Positions 1 to 5,537 of a DNA stretch of 9,366 nucleotides are shown here, piece after piece (within the stretch, counting starts at the first letter, position 1; the number at the start of each line of letters is the position of its first letter). The notes under the pieces are model-generated. The model ran no database searches. It had not been told where the DNA came from and worked only from the letters and a program-made list of their open reading frames with translations. Made by a program: the position numbers and the translations under genes. The stretch comes from AA29 sp041481445 (GTDB taxonomy: Bacteria; Acidobacteriota; Vicinamibacteria; Fen-336): the NCBI GenBank assembly GCA_041481445.1, contig JBGPBV010000215.1, positions 1-9,366 of the forward strand. The letters are read 5' to 3'.

Positions 1-464
1 GCCTCGGCCAGCGGCGCCCGCGCGCCCGCCTCCTCGGCCGCGCGCCGCCCCGGCCGCACGTCGGAGAGGTCGTCCACGATGAGGCCGTAGGCGACGTGGG
101 CGTACCCTTCGGCGCGGGCGAGGGGCAGGAGGTGCGCGAACAGCTCGGACTTGCAGAAGTAGCAGCGGTCGCGGCCGTTGCGCGCGTAGTCGGGGTTCTC
201 GAGCTCGCGCGTGCGCACGAAGCGATGGCGGAGCCCGAAGCGCCGCGCGACCTCCCGCGCCGTCGCGCGCTGCTCCTCCGCCAGCGACTCCGAGTCCGCG
301 GTCACCGCCAGCGCGCGCTCGCCCAGCACCTGGGCCGCGCGCACGGCCAGGTAGGCGCTGTCGACACCCCCGCTGAAGGCCACCAGCACCGAGCCCAGGC
401 CACGGAGCCGCTCGTCCAGCGCGTCCTGCCGCGCCGCGGGCGGGCGCGGACCCTCGCTCGTCAT
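1..464 (-). CDS. larE: LarE-type ATP-dependent sacrificial sulfur transferase (N-terminal part; cut by window edge)
   Basis: A PP-loop ATP pyrophosphatase of the LarE family. In the known pathway LarE adenylates a carboxylate of the nickel-pincer precursor and donates sulfur from its own cysteine, in the cytoplasm. I translated the minus strand from the ATG at 464 to the window edge (154 codons, no stop). It shows the PP-loop SGGVDS at residues 31-36, a TADSESL segment at 55-61, the LarE-typical RCYFCKSELF at 100-109 (Cys101 and Cys104), and a GLIVDDLSDVRPG stretch near the end. The family's sacrificial cysteine region lies further on, beyond the window, so the sulfur-donor type cannot be judged. 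The ATG overlaps the lysW stop as ATGA and there is no other Met before the PP-loop, so the start is secure and translation is probably coupled to lysW. No larB or larC is visible. The substrate may not be the nickel-pincer precursor. Confidence 0.88.
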   Translation of the reverse strand, partial: MTSEGPRPPAARQDALDERLRGLGSVLVAFSGGVDSAYLAVRAAQVLGERALAVTADSESLAEEQRATAREVARRFGLRHRFVRTRELENPDYARNGRDRCYFCKSELFAHLLPLARAEGYAHVAYGLIVDDLSDVRPGRRAAEEAGARAPLAE

Positions 465-628
465 TCCTCCCAATCGTCCTCTTCCTGGGGCGCCACGTCC
501 AGCTCCAGCGGCGAGAGCCCGACCACTTCCAGGTCGGTGCCGCACTCCGGACAGCTGATGATCTCCCCCTTGTCCACGTCGTACTCGTCGAGCTCGATAT
601 CCGCCTCGCACTCGGGGCAGACCGCCAT
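461..628 (-). CDS. lysW: LysW-type amino-group carrier protein (55 aa)
   Basis: A small acidic zinc-ribbon protein of the LysW/amino-group carrier family. In Thermus and related organisms the carboxylate of the C-terminal Glu is joined to the amino group of alpha-aminoadipate or glutamate, and the intermediate stays on the carrier through lysine or ornithine synthesis; homologues serve secondary metabolism in Streptomyces. Visible here are CPEC at residues 4-7 and CPEC at 26-29 (four zinc ligands), the GEIISCPECGTDLEVVGLSPLEL core, and an acidic tail ending DDWEE. The usual ending is EDWGE: the terminal Glu is kept, but the preceding Gly is Glu. The ATG at 628 is chosen because GGAGGA lies 7 bases upstream; an in-frame ATG at 676 would add 16 residues overlapping the amidohydrolase end and is less likely. 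No LysX, LysZ, LysY, LysJ or LysK is in the window, so the cargo is unknown. Confidence 0.9.
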   Translation of the reverse strand: MAVCPECEADIELDEYDVDKGEIISCPECGTDLEVVGLSPLELDVAPQEEDDWEE

Positions 629-635
629 GCGCGTG

Positions 636-641
636 TCCTCC
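636..641 (-). promoter_or_regulatory. Ribosome binding site of lysW
   Basis: On the minus strand this reads GGAGGA, 7 bases before the ATG at 626-628. It decides the lysW start in favour of the 55-residue form over the longer in-frame form beginning at 676. It lies in the 31-base gap after the amidohydrolase stop, which leaves little room for a separate promoter. Confidence 0.75.
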
Positions 642-659
642 GGCGGCTGATGATATGGG

Positions 660-2429
660 TTAACGGCCGGGACCACTCGGCGCGCTGGGCGTACGCGGCA
701 CCTGCGGCCGTTCGAGGGCCCCCGCCCGGCGATCGTACTCCACGCGCCCGCCCACGATCGTCATGACCACGGGCGTGGCCAGGATCTCCGCGGGCGGCAC
801 CGTCGTCGGGTCCTTGCCGAGCACGGTGAAGTCGGCGCGGCGGCCGGCCGCGATGCGGCCGCGGTCGCCCTCCTCGAAGGCGGCCCAGGCCGCGCCCTCG
901 CTGAACATGCGGAGGGCCTCTTCGATGGTGACGCGCTCCTCCGGATGCCACCCGCCCGCGGGCCAGCCGCTCGCGTCCTGGCGGGTGACGGCGGCGTAGA
1001 GGCCGGGGAGCACGGCGATCGACTCCACGGGGGCGTCGCTCCCTCCCGCCAGCACCACTCCCTGCTTGAGGAACGTCTTCCAGAGGTACGCGCCCATCAC
1101 GCGCACGGGGCCCACGCGGTCGGCCGCCCAGCGCATGTCGCTCGTGCAGTGGGTGGGCTGAACGGAGGGGATGACGCCGAGCGACTTGAAGCGCGGCACG
1201 TCCGCGGGCGCGATCACCTGGGCGTGCTCGATGCGGAAGCGGCGGGACGCCCCTCCGCCCGCCACCCCCGCGAACGCGCGCTCGTACTCGTCGAGCACGA
1301 AGCGGTTCGCGCCGTCCCCGATCGCGTGGGTGTTGACCTGGAACCCGCGCGCGAGCGCTTGCCGGAGCAGCTCGCGGAAGCCGGCCGCGTCCACCCGCAA
1401 CAGGCCGCGCGTGCCGGGCTCGTCGGAATAGGGGGTGAGCAGGTAGGCGCCGCGGGATCCGAGCGCCCCGTCGGCGACGACCTTGATCGAGCGGACGGTG
1501 AGCCGGCCGTCGCCGAGCCCGACCTCCGGCTTCAGTTCGCGGCCCCCGGTCAGGAACTCCTCGGGGCCGCCGTCCGTGCCCCGCAACATCACGTAGGCGC
1601 GCACCGGCATCTTCCCTTCCGCCAGCAGCTCCTTGTAGAGCGGGATCGTGTCGAGGGTGACTCCGGCGTCGTGCACGGAGGTCAGGCCGGCCTCCGCGCT
1701 GGCGGTGAGACCCCGGGCCAGGCGCCGCTTGCGCACGTCGCGCGCGGGCGGCGGGATCTTCGTCCAGACCAGCTGCTGGGCGGTGTCCACGAGCACGCCG
1801 GCGGGCGCGCCGCCCGCGTCCCGGAGGATCCGGCCGCCGGGGGGATCCGGGGTGGGCACGGTCACGCCCGCGATCGTCATCGCCTTCGAGTTGACCCAGG
1901 CCGCATGCCCGTCCACGCGCGTGAGGTACGCCGGGTGATCGCCGGCGGCGGAGTCGAGGGCCCTGGCGGTCGGGAACTGCTGGCCCGGCCAGCGCGTGTG
2001 GTCCCACCCCCGGCCGCGCAGCCACTCGCCGGGAGGCAGCGCCGCCGCCGCGCCCCGGATGCGCTCCAGCGCCTCCTCCAGGCTGGCGGCGCCGGTGAGG
2101 CTCAGGCTCTCGAGCGACTCTCCCAGGCTCTCGACGTGCACGTGCGCATCCGCCAGCCCGGGCACCGCCGTGCCTCCGGCGAGGTCGATCCGCTTGGTGG
2201 CGGGTCCGGCCAGGGCGCGCACCTCCGCGTCCGTGCCCACGCGCACGATGCGTCCGCCGCGCACGGCCACCGCGGTCGCGCGTGGCCGCGCGGGATCGAG
2301 CGTCACCACCGTCCCCCCCGTGAGCACGAGATCGGCCGGCGGGTCCGGGGGCGCGGGCAGGACCACGCCCGGGACCAGGAGGCCCGCGGCGACGGCGAAG
2401 ATGGACAGTCGGCGAGCGCGGAAGGTCAT
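660..2429 (-). CDS. Secreted YtcJ-type metal-dependent amidohydrolase (amidohydrolase family 3)
   Basis: A 589-residue TIM-barrel metallohydrolase of the Amidohydro_3/YtcJ group; such enzymes hydrolyse amide, carbamate or similar bonds, and the substrate cannot be read from sequence. The N-terminus (Arg-rich, then a hydrophobic run to about residue 25) looks like a signal peptide, so the enzyme probably acts in the periplasm. The start of the small beta-sandwich (ADLVLTGGTVVTLDP, 32-46) is followed by the metal motif DAHVHVES (HxH at 96 and 98). Other visible residues are Lys316 in RSIKVVADGALGSRGAY, His368 in NTHAIGDG, His402 in RIEHAQV and Asp465 in AGGSDAPVES. All expected metal and catalytic positions are present and the length is normal. 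The ATG at 2429 is chosen because the signal peptide starts there; its ribosome site is weak. The same frame stays open far upstream, but that part is antisense to nothing real and is a shadow of the sulfatase-fold gene. The gene follows that gene after 47 bases and precedes lysW by 31 bases, so co-transcription is likely. Confidence 0.88.
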   Translation of the reverse strand: MTFRARRLSIFAVAAGLLVPGVVLPAPPDPPADLVLTGGTVVTLDPARPRATAVAVRGGRIVRVGTDAEVRALAGPATKRIDLAGGTAVPGLADAHVHVESLGESLESLSLTGAASLEEALERIRGAAAALPPGEWLRGRGWDHTRWPGQQFPTARALDSAAGDHPAYLTRVDGHAAWVNSKAMTIAGVTVPTPDPPGGRILRDAGGAPAGVLVDTAQQLVWTKIPPPARDVRKRRLARGLTASAEAGLTSVHDAGVTLDTIPLYKELLAEGKMPVRAYVMLRGTDGGPEEFLTGGRELKPEVGLGDGRLTVRSIKVVADGALGSRGAYLLTPYSDEPGTRGLLRVDAAGFRELLRQALARGFQVNTHAIGDGANRFVLDEYERAFAGVAGGGASRRFRIEHAQVIAPADVPRFKSLGVIPSVQPTHCTSDMRWAADRVGPVRVMGAYLWKTFLKQGVVLAGGSDAPVESIAVLPGLYAAVTRQDASGWPAGGWHPEERVTIEEALRMFSEGAAWAAFEEGDRGRIAAGRRADFTVLGKDPTTVPPAEILATPVVMTIVGGRVEYDRRAGALERPQVPRTPSAPSGPGR

Positions 2430-2476
2430 CCGCGGAGCATATCGCGCCTTTTCGTTGCCAAAGGAGGCGGTGCGGC

Positions 2477-4897
2477 TCAGATGCGCGGCGCGGGGTTCTT
2501 GCGCAGCGCCGCCTCCAGGCGCCGCGCCTTCCCGACTTCCTCCTCCGCCTTCGCCGGCTGGCCCTGCCGCGTATAGACGTCGGCCAGGACGTAGTGGCCG
2601 AGCGGCGCCACCTCGGAGACGGGCTGGGCCAGGAGACCGCGGCGGGCCAGGTCGGCCGCCTCCTCCAGGCGCCCCGCGCCCAGCTCCTCGCGCGCGAGGT
2701 ACCAGTAGCACGCCCCGAAGTCGGGGGCCTTGTCCACGCCCTCGCGCAGCTGGGCGAGGTAGCCGTCCCGGTCGCCCCGCGCGCGGAGGAGCTGGGCCAG
2801 GTTGAAGCGGGCGCGGCCGTGATCGGGATAGGTCGCGAGCTCCTCGCGGTAGAGGGCCTCCGCCGCCGCCGCGTCGCCGCGCGCCTCGAGGATGCGCCCG
2901 AGGTTGTAGTGCGCGGTGCGCACGGTGGGCTCGAGGGCGAGCCCCTTCCGCACGAGCTGCTCCGCGCCCGCCAGGTCGCCGCGCGTGAACGCGATCACGC
3001 CGAGGCCGTTGCAGGCCGCTCCCATGCGGGGGTTGGCGGCCAGCGCGTCGCGGAAGGCGGACTCCGCCTCGCCCAACCGGCCGGTGTCGAGGTAGAGGCC
3101 GGCGAGCTGGTACCACGACTGCGGGTTCTTCGGGTTGGCGCGCAGGGCGGCGCGGAAGACCTCGAGGGCCTCCAGCGCGTCTTCCTTCCGCCCGCGCGAG
3201 AGGTAGAGACGCGCGAGGTTGCCCAGGGCGATGTCGTCGTCGGGCTTGAGGGCGAGGGCCTGCTTGAAGGAGGCGGCCGCCTCGTCCGGCCGCTTGAGGC
3301 GGACCAGCCAGTTCCCGAGCGTGAGGTGGGCGTCCATGATCTTCGGGTCCGCCGCCACCACCCGCCGCAGCCGCTCGACCGCGTCCTCCACGCGGTCCTT
3401 CTGGGCGAGGTCCTTGGCCACGTTCATCATCTGGAAGAGGGGCAGCTTGGCCTTGGGATCGGGCAGGACGGTGGTGGGGTCCACGTCGATGACGTTGCCG
3501 ACGTAGCCCAGGGCGGCCAGGTGCTGCAGCGTCTCGGGATCGAGGGACTGCCGCTCGGGCGCCTGCGTCCCCGCCGTCTTCGCGAGGGCCACGAGGGCCA
3601 GGCGCAGCGGCTCCGCGCGCGCGCTGAAGCTCTTGAAGACGTTGCGGGTCTCGCCGGGGTCCTCCTGGAGGTCGTAGAGCTCGGGCTCGGGCGCGTCGAT
3701 GTAGGTGTAGCGGTCGTCCCGCATGGCCTGGAGCTGCTGCCAGCCGTAGTGGTAGCGCGGGAAGTAGGTCTCGGAATACGCGGGCCGATCGAGGCGGGCC
3801 TCCGGATCGAAGAGCAGGCGGGCCAGGCTGCGGCCGTCGATCCCGGGCTGCGGCGGCAGGCCGACGAGGTCGAGGACGGTCGGCATGAGGTCCACGCCGG
3901 AGACGCGGGTGGCCCGCCGGCCGGTGAGCCCCCAGGGCGTGCGCACGATGAAGGGGACGTGCGTGGTCGAGCCATAGATGAAGTAGGAGTGGGAGGCCTC
4001 GCCGTGGTCGCCCAGGCTCTCGCCGTGGTCGCCCGTGACCACCACGATCGTGCGGTCGAGCTGGCCCTGGTCGCGCAGCCACCCCATCAGGCGGCCGAAC
4101 ACCTTGTCCGTGTACGCGATCTCCCCGAGGTAGGGGTTGCGCGCGTAGCGGCTGGCGAACGGCTCGGGCGGCTCGTAGGGCGCGTGCGGGTCGTAGAGAT
4201 GCACCCAGGCGAAATAGCGGCCCGACTTCGCGCCGTCCAGCCAGGGCAGGGCCTCGTCCATGACCTCGTCGCCCGGCTTCTGGACCGTCCCCAGCGAGAC
4301 GATCTTGTACTTCGAGAGCTGGAAATGGTCGTCGTAGTGCTGGAAGCCCTGGGCCAGGCCCCAGCGGGACTCCAGCACCCAGGCCCCGATGAACGCGCCG
4401 GTCGCGTAGCCGGCGTCCCTCATCCGCTCCGCGAGCGTGGTCCGGCCCTCGTCGAGGAAGAAGCCGCCGTTGTCGCGCACGCCGTGGTGCGGGGGGACGA
4501 GCCCCGTGAAGATCGACGAGTGCGAGGGGAAGGTCAGGGGGACGACGGCCGTCGCGTTGTCGAAGACCACGGCGTCGCGGCACAGAGCGTCGAGGTTCGG
4601 AGTCTCCACCCCGGAGAACCCGTAGCACCCCAGCCGGTCGGCGCGCGTGGTGTCGAGGGTGACCAACACGACGTTGAATGGCCCCTTGGGAGACATCCGG
4701 GCGAGGCGGGCCCTGGCGTCCTCGTCGGATCGCGGTGGCCGCGCGCGCCAGAGGGCGAGGAGCCCGGCTCCCGCCAGCGCGATGACGACGACCAGAGCCG
4801 CCACCGCGGCAGGCACGTGTCGATGGCGGGACGGCGGCGGCGACGGCGAGGCCGCCGTCGTGTCCTCGCCGCGCCGGTTGCGCTTCCGCCGGCCCAT
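2477..4897 (-). CDS. Membrane-anchored sulfatase-fold (alkaline phosphatase superfamily) protein with C-terminal TPR repeats
   Basis: An 806-residue protein: basic N-terminus, one membrane segment at about 29-50, a sulfatase-like domain at about 73-420, and a TPR superhelix at about 485-800 with roughly eight repeats. The charge pattern puts the N-terminus inside and the enzyme and TPR parts outside the cytoplasm. Metal-site motifs are VLVTLDTTRADRLGCYG (Asp82), TGDHGES (Asp290, His291), His303 and TTHVPF (His313). The nucleophile segment reads LTFPSHSSIFTG at 121-132, which aligns Thr122 with the Cys or Ser that becomes formylglycine in true sulfatases. Thr is the nucleophile in LtaS and EptA relatives of the same superfamily, so a phosphodiesterase or phospho-transferase role is as plausible as sulfate ester cleavage. 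It is the first gene of the minus-strand array. There is no clear ribosome site before the ATG, which fits the leaderless promoter proposed at 4904-4932. Substrate unknown. Confidence 0.87.
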   Translation of the reverse strand: MGRRKRNRRGEDTTAASPSPPPSRHRHVPAAVAALVVVIALAGAGLLALWRARPPRSDEDARARLARMSPKGPFNVVLVTLDTTRADRLGCYGFSGVETPNLDALCRDAVVFDNATAVVPLTFPSHSSIFTGLVPPHHGVRDNGGFFLDEGRTTLAERMRDAGYATGAFIGAWVLESRWGLAQGFQHYDDHFQLSKYKIVSLGTVQKPGDEVMDEALPWLDGAKSGRYFAWVHLYDPHAPYEPPEPFASRYARNPYLGEIAYTDKVFGRLMGWLRDQGQLDRTIVVVTGDHGESLGDHGEASHSYFIYGSTTHVPFIVRTPWGLTGRRATRVSGVDLMPTVLDLVGLPPQPGIDGRSLARLLFDPEARLDRPAYSETYFPRYHYGWQQLQAMRDDRYTYIDAPEPELYDLQEDPGETRNVFKSFSARAEPLRLALVALAKTAGTQAPERQSLDPETLQHLAALGYVGNVIDVDPTTVLPDPKAKLPLFQMMNVAKDLAQKDRVEDAVERLRRVVAADPKIMDAHLTLGNWLVRLKRPDEAAASFKQALALKPDDDIALGNLARLYLSRGRKEDALEALEVFRAALRANPKNPQSWYQLAGLYLDTGRLGEAESAFRDALAANPRMGAACNGLGVIAFTRGDLAGAEQLVRKGLALEPTVRTAHYNLGRILEARGDAAAAEALYREELATYPDHGRARFNLAQLLRARGDRDGYLAQLREGVDKAPDFGACYWYLAREELGAGRLEEAADLARRGLLAQPVSEVAPLGHYVLADVYTRQGQPAKAEEEVGKARRLEAALRKNPAPRI

Positions 4898-4903
4898 CAG
4901 GCG

Positions 4904-4932
4904 ACCGTATCCGACCGGCCGAAGTGGGTCAA
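4904..4932 (-). promoter_or_regulatory. Candidate promoter of the minus-strand array, possibly giving a leaderless mRNA
   Basis: On the minus strand TTGACC (4932-4927) is followed by a 17-base spacer and TACGGT (4909-4904), which keeps the first T, the A and the last T of a sigma-70 -10 box. A start site 7 bases beyond the -10 box falls on the A of the ATG at 4897. The sulfatase-fold gene has no visible Shine-Dalgarno sequence, which agrees with a leaderless start. The -10 match is only fair, so this is a proposal. Confidence 0.4.
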
Positions 4933-5157
4933 TCGTCTTTCCCGTTCAACGCGCTGGATCCAGCCGTATGGATATGATCGCGCCCGTGTCCCTAGGCGCG
5001 CGCTCACTTGACGAGGAAACCCTCTCGCAGTAAGTAGTTCCCGACTCATACATCGCAGTGAACGCCTGGGCACAGCAGTTGCTCTACGACGCGAAGTCTC
5101 ATCCGTCAATCGGGTCGTTCCCCAGTCTTCGCGCCCGGGTCGGGAGCCCGCCGGCGC

Positions 5158-5168
5158 AGGAGGTGATC
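5158..5168 (+). promoter_or_regulatory. Extended Shine-Dalgarno site setting a GTG start
   Basis: AGGAGGTGATC is an 11-base perfect complement to the usual bacterial 16S 3' end. Its AGGAGG core lies 5 bases before the GTG at 5169. It rules in the GTG as the start of the small protein over the upstream in-frame ATG at 5058, and suggests strong initiation. Confidence 0.8.
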
Positions 5169-5516
5169 GTGAAAGTCTCGATGCCCTGGTTCAGGCCGCT
5201 CGCCGTGGGCCTGGCCGTGATGATGGCGCTCGCCTGCGCCGCTCCGCTCGCCACCGCGGGCGAGAGCGCCAGGAGCGCACCGACGTCCTCGACCCTGGCC
5301 GAGCGCGCGGCGATCAGCGTGGCCAAGCTCAAGCCGACCCCGCGCGCGCTGATGCAGGCGGGAAGCACGCCGGCCGCGACCGGGTCCGGTGACAACCGGC
5401 CCTTCTTCAAGACGCCGACGGGCGTGGCGGCGCTGCTCTTGATGGCGGCGGGAGCGACCTGGGTCGCGGTCTCGATCGGCCGCGACAACAGCAAGGTCCA
5501 CTCCCCGATCCGCTAG
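5169..5516 (+). CDS. Small exported or membrane protein of unknown function upstream of TonB-dependent receptor (115 aa)
   Basis: I do not recognise a named family. From the GTG at 5169 the protein starts with a signal peptide (basic start, hydrophobic run at about 10-30 with likely cleavage near ATA-GES). A polar stretch rich in Ala, Ser and Thr follows (31-78), then FFKTPTGVAALLLMAAGATWVAVSIG at 79-104, a second membrane segment, and a short polar tail GRDNSKVHSPIR. An ALAC sequence at 20-23 is not a convincing lipobox. The GTG is chosen for the extended ribosome site just before it and for the signal peptide. The stop is 21 bases before the receptor start, so the two are almost certainly co-transcribed and probably act at the same envelope site. 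A role as a partner or assembly factor of the receptor is a guess from position only. The long hydrophobic C-terminal segment suggests it stays in the inner membrane. Confidence 0.72.
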   Translation: MKVSMPWFRPLAVGLAVMMALACAAPLATAGESARSAPTSSTLAERAAISVAKLKPTPRALMQAGSTPAATGSGDNRPFFKTPTGVAALLLMAAGATWVAVSIGRDNSKVHSPIR

Positions 5517-5537
5517 CGAGAGGAGATGAGAGGAAAC

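Larger units (their letters stand above)
4898..5168. other. Divergent intergenic region
   Basis: This 271-base spacer separates the minus-strand array from the plus-strand small protein and receptor genes. It is less GC-rich in its middle (about 4935-5060) than the flanking genes, as expected for promoters. It holds the minus-strand promoter candidate described separately, a perfect 10-base palindrome CTGGATCCAG at 4954-4963 that could be an operator or chance, and a TTGACG at 5008-5013. The last is followed 17 bases later by TAAGTA, a poor -10 match, so the plus-strand promoter remains uncertain. An open frame from an ATG at 5058 runs into the small protein gene but lacks a ribosome site and a signal peptide at its start, so I treat it as untranslated leader. 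No riboswitch or small RNA was recognised. Confidence 0.5.

Noticed and set aside
629..676. A longer LysW starting at the ATG at 676.
   Set aside because: The extension overlaps the amidohydrolase end, lacks similarity to LysW, and the ATG at 628 has GGAGGA at proper spacing.
945..2576. A 543-codon plus-strand open frame opposite the amidohydrolase.
   Set aside because: It is an antisense shadow of a gene with all its metal ligands in place; composition is Arg/Gly/Ala/His-rich without domains.
2477..3450. Repeated motifs in the TPR-coding region considered as a DNA repeat array.
   Set aside because: The periodicity is at the protein level (34-residue TPR units) and the DNA copies are divergent.
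2430..4628. The amidohydrolase frame stays open upstream on the minus strand to an ATG at 4628, suggesting a 1322-residue fusion protein.
   Set aside because: This upstream part is an out-of-frame reading of the sulfatase-fold/TPR gene, is Arg/Pro/Gly-rich low-complexity sequence, and the signal peptide begins only at 2429.
2594..5011. An 805-codon open frame on the plus strand opposite the sulfatase-fold gene.
   Set aside because: It is an antisense shadow in high-GC DNA, with no motif, and it runs through the promoter region of the minus-strand array.
5008..5036. TTGACG followed after 17 bases by TAAGTA as the plus-strand promoter.
   Set aside because: The -35 box is good but only the first two bases of TAAGTA fit a -10 box, so I did not list it as a promoter feature.
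5058..5168. A longer version of the small protein starting at the ATG at 5058.
   Set aside because: It has no ribosome site and would bury the signal peptide behind 37 residues, whereas the GTG at 5169 has a near-perfect Shine-Dalgarno sequence.
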